Shown here: piece after piece, positions 44,890 through 54,414 of the stretch
How positions within the stretch are numbered: position 1 is the first letter of the stretch
Layout: each line of letters starts with the position of its first letter
NCBI RefSeq assembly: GCF_003946305.1
Contig: NZ_RHNS01000001.1
Span: 124,001-188,000 of the forward strand
DNA length: 64,000 bases
Reading direction: 5' to 3'
Origin: Lacticaseibacillus porcinae
GTDB lineage: Bacteria; Bacillota; Bacilli; Lactobacillales; Lactobacillaceae
Translations under genes and position numbers: made by a program
The notes under the pieces: generated by a model
Seen by the model: only the letters and a program-made list of their open reading frames with translations
Told to the model about the DNA's origin: nothing
The model's database searches: none

Positions 44890-45807
44890 ATGCTTTACTC
44901 CATTACTTTAAATCCTTCCATTGATTACGTTATCGGCCTGCCTAAGCTAGAACTTGGCTTAGTCAACAGGCTTGAATCTGATCACAAACTCCCAGGTGGC
45001 AAAGGCATCAACGTCTCACGCATTCTCGAACAACTTGGCCTGCCATCGATTGCTTTAGGCTTTGCCGGTGGGTTTACCGGGAAGTTTTTACAAGATCGTC
45101 TTGCCGCCCTTGGCTTGAAAACTGATTTCACCAAAGTTGCCGACGACACCCGCATCAACGTCAAACTCAAAGCGGATCAAGAAACTGAACTCAACGCCGC
45201 TGGTCCGACGATTCGTCCAGATGAAGTCAACGCCTTTCGTTCCAAACTGAAACATCGCCTGCAAAAAGGTGATGTGGTGGTGATGGCAGGATCGCTACCT
45301 GCAGGCTTGCCCGAAACCTTCTACCGCGATTTGATCCCTGACATTCAAGCCGCTGGCGCAGATTTCGTGATCGACACCACTGGTCAAGCATTGCTGGATA
45401 CTTTAGCGGATCATCCTTATGTCGTTAAACCTAATCACCATGAACTCGCGGAACTCTTCGGCGATGCTGAATATCAAAGCTTTGAAGCAACTGCTGAAGC
45501 CGGTCGCAAATTGTTAGGCCTTGGCGCGCAACATGTGTTAGTTTCAATGGCTGGCAAAGGCGCCTTGATGATCACCAAAGACGCTGCTTATCACGGCTTC
45601 TGCAAACCAGACAAAGTGCAGAACTCTGTCGGTGCTGGCGATTCAATGTTAGCCGGCTTCACTGGCACGCTGGCCCAAACTAACGACGCGATCGAAGCAT
45701 TCAAAATGGCGTTAGCTTGCGGCTCTGCCACTGCTTTTTCCATCGATTTAGCCGACAAAGCCAAAATCGATGCCGTTTATCAAACCATTACTGTCGAAAA
45801 ACTTTAG
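44890..45807 (+). CDS. fruK: 1-phosphofructokinase
   Basis: The product is 305 aa from the ATG at 44890, with AGGAGGT upstream. PfkB-family fold: NPSIDYVIGL at the N-terminus, GGKGINVSR (~37), KPNHHELAELFGD (~180) and the C-terminal catalytic NSVGAGDSMLAGF (~250) with the Asp base. It converts fructose-1-phosphate from the PTS into fructose-1,6-bisphosphate, feeding glycolysis below PfkA. One base after fruR and 9 bp before fruA: a tight operon. Confidence 0.96.
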   Translation: MLYSITLNPSIDYVIGLPKLELGLVNRLESDHKLPGGKGINVSRILEQLGLPSIALGFAGGFTGKFLQDRLAALGLKTDFTKVADDTRINVKLKADQETELNAAGPTIRPDEVNAFRSKLKHRLQKGDVVVMAGSLPAGLPETFYRDLIPDIQAAGADFVIDTTGQALLDTLADHPYVVKPNHHELAELFGDAEYQSFEATAEAGRKLLGLGAQHVLVSMAGKGALMITKDAAYHGFCKPDKVQNSVGAGDSMLAGFTGTLAQTNDAIEAFKMALACGSATAFSIDLADKAKIDAVYQTITVEKL

Positions 45808-45816
45808 GAGGACCTC

Positions 45817-47760
45817 ATGGACATTCGAGAATTACTACTTAAAGACGTCATGATCATGGATCTCAAAGCCACTGATAAAGCTGGTGTGATCGATGAAATG
45901 ACTGCCAAGTACCAAGAACAAGGTATTATTGATAATTTAGACTTGTATCGCGCCGACATTTTAAAACGTGAAGCAGAATCCACCACTGGTATCGGTGATG
46001 GCATCGCGATGCCTCATGCTAAAGACGCTGCGGTTAAGCGCGCCACGGTATTATTTGCCAAAAGTAATGCAGGTGTTGACTTCAACGCCTTAGATGGCCA
46101 GCCAGTACACTTGTTCTTCATGATCGCCGCTCCTGAAGGCGCCAACAACACGCACTTGCAAGCCCTCGCCGCTTTAAGTAGTTTATTGATCAATCCAGAT
46201 TTAGTCGCGGCTTTGAAGCAAGCGCAAACACCTGACGACGTGCAAAAACTGTTTTCTGATGCACAAGCGGCTAAAGAGGCAAAAGACAAAGCCGATGAGG
46301 AAGCTGAACAAGCAAAAGTCCAAGCTGCCGCTGCCGCAACCTCCCCTGCTGATCGCCCTTATATCGTCGCCGTCACTGCTTGCCCAACTGGCATCGCCCA
46401 TACTTATATGGCTGAAGCCGCTTTGAAAGAAACTGCTGAAAAAATGGGTGTCGACATCAAAGTCGAAACCAACGGCTCTGAAGGTGTGAAGCACTTGCTT
46501 TCAAGCGCTGAAATTGCCAAAGCTGAAGGGGTCATCATCGCTGCCGACAAAAAAGTGGAAATGGCGCGTTTTGATGGCAAACATTTATTGAACCGTCCAG
46601 TGATCGACGGCATCAAAAAGCCTGAAGAATTGATTCAAGAAACTTTGGATCAAAAAGGTTCGATTTATCACGCTGAAGGCGGTGCAGTTGCGCAAGCTGA
46701 TGACGGCGAACAAAAGAGCACTTGGAACAAGATCTACCAAGACCTCATGAATGGTGTGTCTAACATGTTACCATTCGTTGTCGGCGGTGGGATCATCATG
46801 GCGCTGAGTTTCTTATTTGAAAACTGGTTCGGCGCCCACTCCATGGCCTTCACTTTCACCAACAACTTAGGGAACTACGCCTTCTCCTTCTTAGTTCCAG
46901 TGTTAGCCGCGTATATCGCCGTTTCGATTGGCGATCGTCCAGCCTTGATGCCAGGGTTTGTCGGCGGTTATATGGCGACATTAGCCGCTGCTTCTGTGGT
47001 TAAAGCGCAAAACCCTGCCGGTTTTATCGGCGGCCTTGCTGCTGGGTTCATTGCTGGTTGGATGATCGTTGGCTTAAAGAAGTTATTTGCCGGCTTACCA
47101 CATTCACTTGACGGTTTGAAAACCATTTTGATCTATCCAGTCATCGGCTTGGCATTGATGGGTTTGATCATGTTCTTCATCGTCAACCCGATTTTTGCCG
47201 CGATCAACGGTGCATTGATCGGCTTCTTGGAAGGCATGGGCACAGGGAATGCAATCATCGTCGGTGTGATTTTAGCCGCGATGATGTCCATCGATATGGG
47301 CGGTCCCTTCAACAAAGCGGCTTACACTTTTGCCATTGGGATCTACCAAGCCTCTAACTTTAAAGATGGTCGCTGGATGGCGGCGGTCATGATCGGCGGG
47401 ATGATCCCACCTTTGGCCATTGCCATTGCCTCCACCTTCTTCCCCAAGAAATTCACTGCCACTGAACGTAACTCTGGGATCACCAACTATGTCTTAGGTT
47501 TAACCTTCATCACTGAAGGCGCGATCCCATTTGCTGCGACTGATCCAGTCCACATTATCGGCTCTTCTGTCATCGGTTCTGCAATTGCCGGTGGTTTGAC
47601 GCAACTTTGGCATGTGAACGTTCCTGCGCCTCATGGTGGGATCGTCGCGTTAGCTTTGACCAATCAAAAGTTCGGCTTCATCATGTCATTAGTCATTGGT
47701 GCTGTGATCGCCGGGGTCATCTTAGGGATCTGGCGTCCAGTTGCTAAAGAAAATGCTTAA
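45817..47760 (+). CDS. fruA: Fructose PTS transporter EIIABC
   Basis: The product is 647 aa from the ATG at 45817 (TAGGAGG upstream). EIIA domain (~1-148; phospho-His in GIAMPHAKD ~63), an Ala/Glu-rich linker (~150-170), EIIB (~184-280; phospho-Cys in VTACPTGIAHT ~190) and the membrane EIIC (~310-640, eight or so helices; GGFIGGLAAGFIAGW is near 400). It brings in fructose as fructose-1-phosphate. The product is used by FruK next to it. Ends at a terminator shared with the GNAT gene opposite. Confidence 0.97.
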   Translation: MDIRELLLKDVMIMDLKATDKAGVIDEMTAKYQEQGIIDNLDLYRADILKREAESTTGIGDGIAMPHAKDAAVKRATVLFAKSNAGVDFNALDGQPVHLFFMIAAPEGANNTHLQALAALSSLLINPDLVAALKQAQTPDDVQKLFSDAQAAKEAKDKADEEAEQAKVQAAAAATSPADRPYIVAVTACPTGIAHTYMAEAALKETAEKMGVDIKVETNGSEGVKHLLSSAEIAKAEGVIIAADKKVEMARFDGKHLLNRPVIDGIKKPEELIQETLDQKGSIYHAEGGAVAQADDGEQKSTWNKIYQDLMNGVSNMLPFVVGGGIIMALSFLFENWFGAHSMAFTFTNNLGNYAFSFLVPVLAAYIAVSIGDRPALMPGFVGGYMATLAAASVVKAQNPAGFIGGLAAGFIAGWMIVGLKKLFAGLPHSLDGLKTILIYPVIGLALMGLIMFFIVNPIFAAINGALIGFLEGMGTGNAIIVGVILAAMMSIDMGGPFNKAAYTFAIGIYQASNFKDGRWMAAVMIGGMIPPLAIAIASTFFPKKFTATERNSGITNYVLGLTFITEGAIPFAATDPVHIIGSSVIGSAIAGGLTQLWHVNVPAPHGGIVALALTNQKFGFIMSLVIGAVIAGVILGIWRPVAKENA

Positions 47761-47773
47761 TCATGAGCATTAT

Positions 47774-47806
47774 AAAAAATCCACCTTTTGCGAGGTGGAT
47801 TTTTTA
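47774..47806. terminator. Bidirectional terminator between fruA and the GNAT gene
   Basis: AAAAAATCCACCT and AGGTGGATTTTTT pair perfectly around TTTGCG. It serves fruA (+) and overlaps the stop of the minus-strand GNAT gene. Confidence 0.88.
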
Positions 47807-48304
47807 TAGTTTTAATTCATAAGTGCGCGAAGCGATCCCGGTTGGTGGATACATCACATCGCCGATATAGCTGAAGCCCAGTTTTTCGATCACATGTCGT
47901 GACGCAAGATTTGCGGGTTGATGTCCGGCGATCAAGTGGTCTGCATGCAATTGTTCACGAGCAAACTGAATCACTTGCCGTGCGGACTCAGTGGCGATGC
48001 CTTGATGCCAGTATTTTGGCCGCAAGTGATAACCGAGTTCGTAAGTCCCTGGGCGTTGCTGGTGCAACCCACAAACACCGATGAAATCCCCTGTCAGCGT
48101 GAACAATGGCCAGTATTCAACTGCATCGTTTTGTTCACTGTCACATTCAAATTGTAATCGTGCTTTGATCATGCCAGGACTGAAGCCATTTTTGGAAATC
48201 AGCGCGGTAACTTGAGAATCTCCCCACAAAACTTGTGCTTGTGGCAAATCTTTCAGATGCCAATGATCAAAGCGGAAACGATTGGTTGAAGCTGGAACTT
48301 GCAT
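47804..48304 (-). CDS. GNAT N-acetyltransferase, RimJ/RimL-like
   Basis: The product is 166 aa. GNAT fold with FRFDHWHLKD at the start, GDFIGVCGLH (~71), ELGYHLRPKYWHQGIATESA (~89, the acetyl-CoA-binding Q-x-x-G-x-A region), and NLASRHVIEKLGF (~137). This RimJ/RimL subgroup acetylates protein N-termini or small molecules; the target here is not known. Single gene on the minus strand after the fru operon, no linkage to neighbours. Confidence 0.86.
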   Translation of the reverse strand: MQVPASTNRFRFDHWHLKDLPQAQVLWGDSQVTALISKNGFSPGMIKARLQFECDSEQNDAVEYWPLFTLTGDFIGVCGLHQQRPGTYELGYHLRPKYWHQGIATESARQVIQFAREQLHADHLIAGHQPANLASRHVIEKLGFSYIGDVMYPPTGIASRTYELKL

Positions 48305-48418
48305 ATGATCGCCTCTTTAAGAAATTGCATCGAGCATATCACGGTTACGGTTCGATGACAACGCTATCTTCGTCATGCGACTATGTTATACTAGCGTCAT
48401 CGTGAAAGGAAGTTTGTA

Positions 48419-48907
48419 ATGAATATTCGCTATGAAAAAATGGATGCCTGGCAAGACCAAGCCAGAACCTTCTTCAAAGATCACTGGCAAAGCGACACCA
48501 TGGTGGTTTCCTCTGGTGAATATCACCTAGCTGATCTCAACGGCATCGTCGCCATCACTGAAACCAATGAAGTGGTGGGCTTGATCACTTATACCGTCCA
48601 CGGCAACGCCATGGAAATTGTCTCGTTGAATTCTGTGCAGCCTAATCAAGGCATCGGTACCAAGTTAATGGCGGCCGCTGAAGCTCGTGCCCAAGCCACT
48701 GGCCTCACCAAAATGGTCGCCACCACCACCAACGACAATCTCGAAGCCATGCGTTTTTATCAAAAACACGGCTACCGCTTTGCCAAGGTGATCCGCGGTT
48801 CTGTGGATACTGCCCGCACCCTGAAGCCAACAGTTCCTGAAATCGGCAATGATGGCATTCCCATCCATGATGAATTATTGATGAATAAAGATCTCCCACG
48901 TTTGTAA
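48419..48907 (+). CDS. GNAT N-acetyltransferase
   Basis: The product is 162 aa with GAAAGGAAG upstream and a TGT-TATACT extended -10 near 48385. GNAT motif A is QPNQGIGTKLMAAAEARA (~78-95), and motif B is NDNLEAMRFYQKHGYRFAKV (~107). The C-terminal KPTVPEIGNDGIPIHDELLMNKDL is typical of Lactobacillales proteins annotated only as GNAT. Substrate unknown. Single-gene unit with a terminator. Confidence 0.87.
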   Translation: MNIRYEKMDAWQDQARTFFKDHWQSDTMVVSSGEYHLADLNGIVAITETNEVVGLITYTVHGNAMEIVSLNSVQPNQGIGTKLMAAAEARAQATGLTKMVATTTNDNLEAMRFYQKHGYRFAKVIRGSVDTARTLKPTVPEIGNDGIPIHDELLMNKDLPRL

Positions 48908-48920
48908 ATCAAGTAAAATG

Positions 48921-48954
48921 TCCTGATCGCTGAGTTGACGATCAGGACATTTTT
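48921..48954. terminator. Bidirectional terminator after the GNAT gene
   Basis: Perfect 9-bp TCCTGATCG/CGATCAGGA stem (48921-48929, 48939-48947), 9-nt loop, then CATTTTT on the plus strand; the minus strand shows GACATTTTAC. Confidence 0.8.
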
Positions 48955-48957
48955 AAA

Positions 48958-49848
48958 TTAATGGCGATTTTCGCGTTTCCCATGGCGATCGTTACGATGA
49001 TAATCAGCAAACCAATCTCTCAATTGGGCTTGTTGTTCCGGCGTTGAGCGCCCATAACGTTGCAAGATCCGTTCACGTTTACGCGGATCGATACTTTGAT
49101 CCAACCAATGTTGCCAATTGACCGTCGGCGTTTGTGCCATGTCGTCAGTTTTTGACTCACCACGAGTATTCATGATCGCTTGTTGCGCCTTGCGGAAATC
49201 TTTTAACTCGCTAGTATTGAACGCTGCGACATCTTGTTGTTGTTCTTCAGGTAAAGTTTCGACATCATACATTTCTTGTCGCGCTTGGGCATTCAAGAAG
49301 AAAGTCAAAATCGGATAAGCTAAGTAAAACACCAACGCGATTTTGGGGAGGAACCACGCAACGACAAGATCCCATGTCGCTAAAGCATCAAGCCATAAGT
49401 TGGCATTGCCATAGATTTTTTGGTAAACCTTTTGCATGGCGTCTTTGTCGTCATATTGCAAGTGGACGATGATCCGAGACAAATAGCGAAACATCATATT
49501 CACCAGAAATTGCAAGCCACCATAAGCAAGCACCGTGATGCGGGTAGTGTTGGCAGTCATCATATTGGTGAACAATGGCATCAAGGCCAAAAACGCAAGA
49601 AAGATCAAATCAAAAATCACGATGCGATAGGTGATGGTTTCAATTTCGGCAAACACAGTGGCATGCTGATACCAAATGTTGGCCACGAAAATGAAACTGA
49701 TCAAAAAAATCCCGATATGTTTGCCTAACACCAAATAATTCGCCCATGAATCATGGAGTACTGGCGCGATGTTTAACACCATGATGGTAATGATCACCGC
49801 CATGATGCCATCAGCAAAGGCATCCAAACGACTTTTAATTTTCTCCAA
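48958..49848 (-). CDS. TMEM175 family (DUF1211) potassium-channel-like protein
   Basis: The product is 296 aa from a TTG at 49848 with GAGGAG ten bases upstream. An ATG at 49875 lacks a site, and its product would have a non-family N-terminus. TMEM175 signature RLDAFADG (~7) differs from the usual R-x-x-x-FSDG by Ala for Ser. Six helices follow (~10-32, 45-65, 75-100, 110-130, 155-175 and 185-200), then a ~90-residue charged cytoplasmic tail rich in Gln/Glu/Arg, unusual for short bacterial forms. Bacterial members form leak K+ channels. Confidence 0.85.
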   Translation of the reverse strand: MEKIKSRLDAFADGIMAVIITIMVLNIAPVLHDSWANYLVLGKHIGIFLISFIFVANIWYQHATVFAEIETITYRIVIFDLIFLAFLALMPLFTNMMTANTTRITVLAYGGLQFLVNMMFRYLSRIIVHLQYDDKDAMQKVYQKIYGNANLWLDALATWDLVVAWFLPKIALVFYLAYPILTFFLNAQARQEMYDVETLPEEQQQDVAAFNTSELKDFRKAQQAIMNTRGESKTDDMAQTPTVNWQHWLDQSIDPRKRERILQRYGRSTPEQQAQLRDWFADYHRNDRHGKRENRH

Positions 49849-49913
49849 GACTGCATCACTCCTCTGATAAATCATGCCGTATTTTACGCGTGAACATCGT
49901 GACTTGCAAGTGA

Positions 49914-49919
49914 TACAAT
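49914..49919 (+). promoter_or_regulatory. -10 element of the YjbR gene
   Basis: TACAAT with an extended TGA (TGATACAAT). The hexamer ends six bases before the ATG at 49926, so the transcript probably starts at or beside the start codon. The -35 is weak. Confidence 0.55.
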
Positions 49920-49925
49920 AATTTC

Positions 49926-50579
49926 ATGATGAATAATTTGATCGATCCTTTATTTAAAAACTGGCATGCGAATGCGGCTGCCTTGAAAAAATACGGTTTT
50001 GTCAATGGCAAGTGGTCCACGACCTTGATGCCTGACTTCACATTGAGAGTTGCCGTGCTTGGTGATACCGTCTCTTGTACGGTATTCGACGAAGCCGCCC
50101 AAGCGCCTTACACCTTGTTTTTGCAGCCGTCAGCAACTGGTGCGTTTGTGGCAAAAGTACGAGCAACAGTGATCGCGACGCTCACTGATATGCGTGATGC
50201 TTGCTTTACGCAAGGCTCCGTCTACCACCAAGCACAAACCCTTGAACTCATTGACAAAATTGCCCAAGTTTATGACTTAACGCCAGAATTTTTATGGGCA
50301 AAGTTTCCGACCAATGCCGTTTTTCGCCGCACCGATTCTAAGAAATGGTTTGCCGCGATCCTCACGGTGCAGCCTGACCGCATCAACCGTACCGGCAAAA
50401 AGCCGCTTGAGATCTTGGACTTACGCATGGCCGACCCCCTTCAAGTCGATGGCATCAACTACTTACCAGGCTATCACATGAATAAGAAAAGCTGGTTTAC
50501 TGTCGTTTTAGATGGTGCCGTCTCAACTGAACAATTAATGACGTTGATGGCGACTAGCTATCAGCTCGCCGCCAAATAA
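49926..50579 (+). CDS. MmcQ/YjbR family protein
   Basis: The product is 217 aa from the first of two ATGs. No Shine-Dalgarno site precedes it; instead TACAAT lies just upstream, suggesting a leaderless mRNA. The C-terminal ~115 residues match the YjbR (DUF419) fold (RRTDSKKWFAAIL, LDLRMADPLQVDGINYLPGYHMNKKSWFTVVLDG, then SYQLAAK), a double-winged helix-like DNA-binding type. The N-terminal ~95 residues belong to the longer form. Biochemical role not known. Convergent with uvrC. Confidence 0.86.
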   Translation: MMNNLIDPLFKNWHANAAALKKYGFVNGKWSTTLMPDFTLRVAVLGDTVSCTVFDEAAQAPYTLFLQPSATGAFVAKVRATVIATLTDMRDACFTQGSVYHQAQTLELIDKIAQVYDLTPEFLWAKFPTNAVFRRTDSKKWFAAILTVQPDRINRTGKKPLEILDLRMADPLQVDGINYLPGYHMNKKSWFTVVLDGAVSTEQLMTLMATSYQLAAK

Positions 50580-50580
50580 A

Positions 50581-50615
50581 ATGATCCGCAACTGACACAG
50601 TTGCGGATCATTTTT
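50581..50615. terminator. Bidirectional terminator between the YjbR gene and uvrC
   Basis: ATGATCCGCAACTG pairs perfectly with CAGTTGCGGATCAT around ACA, with A/T runs on both sides. Confidence 0.9.
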
Positions 50616-50618
50616 GCA

Positions 50619-52406
50619 TTAGTCACCTTGCAGTGATACTTTCACCGCTTGGGCCACCGTCTTAGAAATTCCTAGTGCCTGAATGTCTTCAACGCTAGCT
50701 TCTTTAATGTGATTGACAGTTTTGAATGCTTTGAGCAACTTCACCCGAGTGCGTGGTCCCACACCAGTGATTGTTTCCAAGCGCGAAGCTAAAGAATTCT
50801 TATTGCGGAGTTGCCGATGGAAAGTGATGGCAAAGCGGTGCACTTCTTCTTGGATCCGTTCCAACAAGTAAAAGCCTTGAGATTTCGGATCGAGATCGCG
50901 CGGTTCATCCCAGTCCCCAAATAACAACGCCGCGGTCTTATGCTTGTTGTTTTTGACCATGCCAGCAACTGGAATATCAAGGTTTAATTCGTTTTCCAAC
51001 ACGTCTTTGGCGGCGTTCATTTCGATCGTCCCGCCATCCATTAAAATCAGATCTGGCAAAGCAGCGTGTTCTTTCAACAAACGCGAATAACGGCGACGGA
51101 TCACTTCGCGGGTGTTGGCATCTTCGTTAGCGGAATGGTCCCCTTCGTCTTGTGCCAGTTTATATTTGCGGTAGTTAGTTTTCTCTGGTTGCCCATCGAC
51201 ATATTGCACCATCGCCGAAACCGGATCTGCCCCTTGAATATGCGAGTGGTCAAAAGCTTCCATCACATGCCCATGCGGCAACCCTAACGCATCAAAAATT
51301 TCATTATTAGCGCCAACTGTGGTGCGATTGTCTAATTCAAGCAAGCGGAACTTCTCTTCCAGCTTGAGTTGGGCGTTTTGATGGGCAAGATCCATCAACG
51401 ATTTCTTCTCGCCACGCTGCGGGATCCGCACTGGAATATTCAAGGCCGATTCTAATAAGTCAGCGTCAATGCCTTTAGGAACCAGCACTTCTTTAGGTTG
51501 GACCGCATTTTTACGTTGGTAGAACTGCAAAATAAACGATTCGAATTCTTCATCAGCCGAACCCGTGATCGGAAACAAGCGACTTTCCCGCTTCATCAAC
51601 CGTGCTTGGCGAATGAAGAAGATCTGAATCGACAACCAGCCTTTGTCCATGTAAAAGTTGAAAATATCCCGCTGAGTTTTGTCATTGGAAATGATTTTTT
51701 GCTTTTCAACGGTGATGTCGATGTATTTAAGTTGGTCGCGAATTTCTGCGGCACGTTCAAATTCCAAATTTTCTGCTGCTGTCGTCATTTGATGATTCAA
51801 TTGCTTGACGATTTTAGCCGTGTTGCCATCTAAGAAACTTTTGATCTTGACGATTTGCGCATCATATTCGGCTTTGGGGACTTCTCGCCAGCACGCCCCG
51901 AGACATTGACCCATATGATAATACAAACATGGCCGGCCTTGATAGCCATTGCAGCGCCTGAGTGGATAGACCTTTTGCAAAAAATGCATGGTTTCTTGTG
52001 CCGCATAAACATTCGGATAAGGGCCAAAGTAATAGGCGTTGTCTTTTTTAATGTCACCGGTGATCTCCATTTTCGGATCGCGTTCATTGGTGATCTTGAT
52101 ATAAGGATAGCCGGTACCTTTTTTCAGTTTGATGTTGTAGTAAGGTTGCCACTTTTGAATCAAGGTGATTTCCAGCAAAAACGCTTCTTTGTCACTGGAA
52201 GTCACAATGTAATCAAAATCGGCAATATTAGACACCAACTGGGCAGTTTTGCCATCATGTGAAGATTTGAAGTAGCTGCGGACACGGTTCTTCAAGTTCT
52301 TGGCTTTACCCACATAAATAATTTTGCCATTGACGTCTTTCATTTGATAACTGCCTGGCAAATCAGGTAATAACGCTAATTTGTGTTCAATGTGTTCTGA
52401 CGCCAC
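50619..52406 (-). CDS. uvrC: Excinuclease ABC subunit C
   Basis: The product is 595 aa from a GTG at 52406 with GGGAGG seven bases upstream. Nucleotide-excision repair nuclease that cuts on both sides of lesions with UvrAB. GIY-YIG domain (~1-90: LPGSYQMKDVNGKIIYVGKA), a UvrB-binding UVR motif (~200-235: NLEFERAAEIRDQL), an RNase H-like endonuclease domain (~370-500: EAFDHSHIQGADPVSAMV and DLILMDGG) and a C-terminal (HhH)2 (~540-595: GVGPRTRVKLLKAF). Full length. Confidence 0.96.
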   Translation of the reverse strand: MASEHIEHKLALLPDLPGSYQMKDVNGKIIYVGKAKNLKNRVRSYFKSSHDGKTAQLVSNIADFDYIVTSSDKEAFLLEITLIQKWQPYYNIKLKKGTGYPYIKITNERDPKMEITGDIKKDNAYYFGPYPNVYAAQETMHFLQKVYPLRRCNGYQGRPCLYYHMGQCLGACWREVPKAEYDAQIVKIKSFLDGNTAKIVKQLNHQMTTAAENLEFERAAEIRDQLKYIDITVEKQKIISNDKTQRDIFNFYMDKGWLSIQIFFIRQARLMKRESRLFPITGSADEEFESFILQFYQRKNAVQPKEVLVPKGIDADLLESALNIPVRIPQRGEKKSLMDLAHQNAQLKLEEKFRLLELDNRTTVGANNEIFDALGLPHGHVMEAFDHSHIQGADPVSAMVQYVDGQPEKTNYRKYKLAQDEGDHSANEDANTREVIRRRYSRLLKEHAALPDLILMDGGTIEMNAAKDVLENELNLDIPVAGMVKNNKHKTAALLFGDWDEPRDLDPKSQGFYLLERIQEEVHRFAITFHRQLRNKNSLASRLETITGVGPRTRVKLLKAFKTVNHIKEASVEDIQALGISKTVAQAVKVSLQGD

Positions 52407-52455
52407 GTTCTTGCCTCCCACAAACAATTGTTTGCTTACTATTGTACTCAATTGT

Positions 52456-53553
52456 TTAAGGCGCCGCAACCTGCAGGCGGCGACGCAATGCCAGCAAGCC
52501 GAACACCAACGCGGTACCTGTCAATTCCCACAACCGTTGACTGATGTTCAAGGAACTGAAAATAAATGGCGACACCAATTGCCCAGCAAACACCATCGCA
52601 TAGCCGATACTCAACGCATGGTCGCGATCAGCTGGTGAAGTTTGCGCGATGACCCGTTCGTTGAACACCGGCATCGCCATCGCAACGCCAAGGCCGGCAA
52701 ACATCATCGTTAAAATCGGCAACCGCAACAATAAACAACTGCCTGCTAGCACCAGATCCGCGAAAATCGTGATCAGTTTTCGCTGCGGTGACGCCTTGAT
52801 GTGAGCATAATTCATCCCCACCACCAACGCTTCTGCTGAGACCCCTGCCATCAATATCCCCGCATGCGCAGGATTTGAATCATGTAACCACGTTTGATAA
52901 TAAAATGGAACGGTGGTCGGGATCACAAAGTATAACGCATTCCAAAAGAGATTCAAGCCATAAGTGATGGCGAGTCGACCAGTCAGTTTAAAGCTTTTGT
53001 CGCGGTTTGTTGAAGTACTTGGCCTTTCAGGCAACCACCGCCAAATTAAAATCACCGGCACGATGGCACTGCCATACAAGGCAAACACCCAATGCCAATC
53101 GAAACTCACCAACCAACCTGCTAGCGATACGGCGCACACCGTTCCAGCAGAAGTGACTGCCGATGCCCAACCTAACAGTTGCCGCCGCGTCGACGCTTCT
53201 GGATAATGTTCGCCGATCAAGCTGATCGCCGGTCCCGCAAATAAACTCAGGCCAAAACCTGAAATTAACCGCGCGATCGCTAATCCAACGAAAGGCATCG
53301 CCATCAATGGTAATAACCCGCCGATCAAATAAATCAACAAACCGACTAAGACTTGTTGTTTCTTAGTCCCAGGTAAACGCCTGCTGATGAACAGCATCAC
53401 AAGCAACGACGCAGAAGGCAACGTGAGCAACGATTGGATCCAAAATGCTGAAATGTCAGGGTAACTGTGTTGAATTGCTGGCAACGCAGGTGCCAACATC
53501 GCACCAGTTAACACGGTAAAAAACGATAACGACAAAATCGCAACTTTTTTCAT
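52456..53553 (-). CDS. MFS transporter
   Basis: The product is 365 aa from the ATG at 53553 (AAGGAGG upstream). About 12 hydrophobic helices; LTGAMLAPALPAIQ in TM1, and GRLISGFGLSLFAGP (motif C-like) near 90. Substrate not assignable. The loop ASAVTSAGTVCAVSLAGW after EASTRRQLLGW resembles drug efflux proteins of the DHA1 type, but charged TM residues are few. No regulator lies nearby. It is upstream of uvrC with a 49-bp gap. Confidence 0.83.
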   Translation of the reverse strand: MKKVAILSLSFFTVLTGAMLAPALPAIQHSYPDISAFWIQSLLTLPSASLLVMLFISRRLPGTKKQQVLVGLLIYLIGGLLPLMAMPFVGLAIARLISGFGLSLFAGPAISLIGEHYPEASTRRQLLGWASAVTSAGTVCAVSLAGWLVSFDWHWVFALYGSAIVPVILIWRWLPERPSTSTNRDKSFKLTGRLAITYGLNLFWNALYFVIPTTVPFYYQTWLHDSNPAHAGILMAGVSAEALVVGMNYAHIKASPQRKLITIFADLVLAGSCLLLRLPILTMMFAGLGVAMAMPVFNERVIAQTSPADRDHALSIGYAMVFAGQLVSPFIFSSLNISQRLWELTGTALVFGLLALRRRLQVAAP

Positions 53554-53633
53554 GCAGGCCTCCTTGCCCTGCTCCCCCAAAACTTTGCCTTGAGTGTAAC
53601 TGAAAAGTTCAAATTTGCCGAATTTGACGCATC

Positions 53634-53662
53634 AAAAAAACCGCCGATCACAATCAGCGGTT
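53634..53662 (-). terminator. Intrinsic terminator of glnPH-glnQ
   Basis: On the minus strand AACCGCTGAT pairs with ATCGGCGGTT (one G-U) around TGTG, then seven U. Confidence 0.88.
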
Positions 53663-53670
53663 TTGAAAAA

Positions 53671-54414
53671 TTATTGGGCCAACACTTTAGATAAGAAATC
53701 TTTGGTGCGGTCATGTTTTGGTGCCGTGAAGATTTGTTCAGGTTCGCCTTTTTCAGCGATCACACCTTGGTCCATGAACCAAACTTGATCGGCAGCTTCA
53801 CGGGCAAAGCCCATTTCGTGAGTGACGATCACCATGGTCATCCCAGACTTGGCAAGATCTTGCATGACCTTCAACACTTCGCCGACCATTTCTGGATCAA
53901 GCGCAGAAGTCGGTTCATCAAACAACATCACGTCAGGTTCCATCGCTAAAGCACGGGCAATGGCCACACGTTGCATTTGACCACCTGACAAGCTCGTTGG
54001 ATAAGCATCAGCTTTATCATCCAAGCCGACTTGCGTTAACAGTTCGTGGGCTTTCTTCGTGGCTGCGGCATCGTCTTGATTTTTGACCTTCATTGGTGCC
54101 AGCTTGATGTTTTCAAGTACCGTCATGTTCGGGAACAAGTTGAATTGCTGGAACACCATGCCCATTTTTTCACGGACTTTATCGAGTTCTTTTTCCGATA
54201 AGCCAACCAAGTTGGTGCCTTCAAATTCGATTTCACCGCTAGTCGGTTGGTTCAGTAAGTTCAAGCTCCGCAAAAACGTCGACTTACCACCACCAGAAGC
54301 ACCGATCACGACAATAACGTCGCCTTGGTTGATGGTTTCGGTGATGTCGTTTAACACCACGTTGTCCCCGAATTTCTTGACCAAATGGTTGATTTGAATT
54401 AATGGTTTAGTCAT
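53671..54414 (-). CDS. glnQ: Amino-acid ABC transporter ATP-binding protein
   Basis: The product is 247 aa from the ATG at 54414. Walker [10 protein letters not shown] (~37), Q-loop FQQFNLF, signature LSGGQMQR (~145), Walker [13 protein letters not shown] and the switch His in VTHEMGFA. The polar amino-acid uptake (PAAT) subtype fits glutamine or glutamate. It overlaps the end of the fused binding protein-permease by 8 bp, so the two make one transporter. Confidence 0.95.
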   Translation of the reverse strand: MTKPLIQINHLVKKFGDNVVLNDITETINQGDVIVVIGASGGGKSTFLRSLNLLNQPTSGEIEFEGTNLVGLSEKELDKVREKMGMVFQQFNLFPNMTVLENIKLAPMKVKNQDDAAATKKAHELLTQVGLDDKADAYPTSLSGGQMQRVAIARALAMEPDVMLFDEPTSALDPEMVGEVLKVMQDLAKSGMTMVIVTHEMGFAREAADQVWFMDQGVIAEKGEPEQIFTAPKHDRTKDFLSKVLAQ

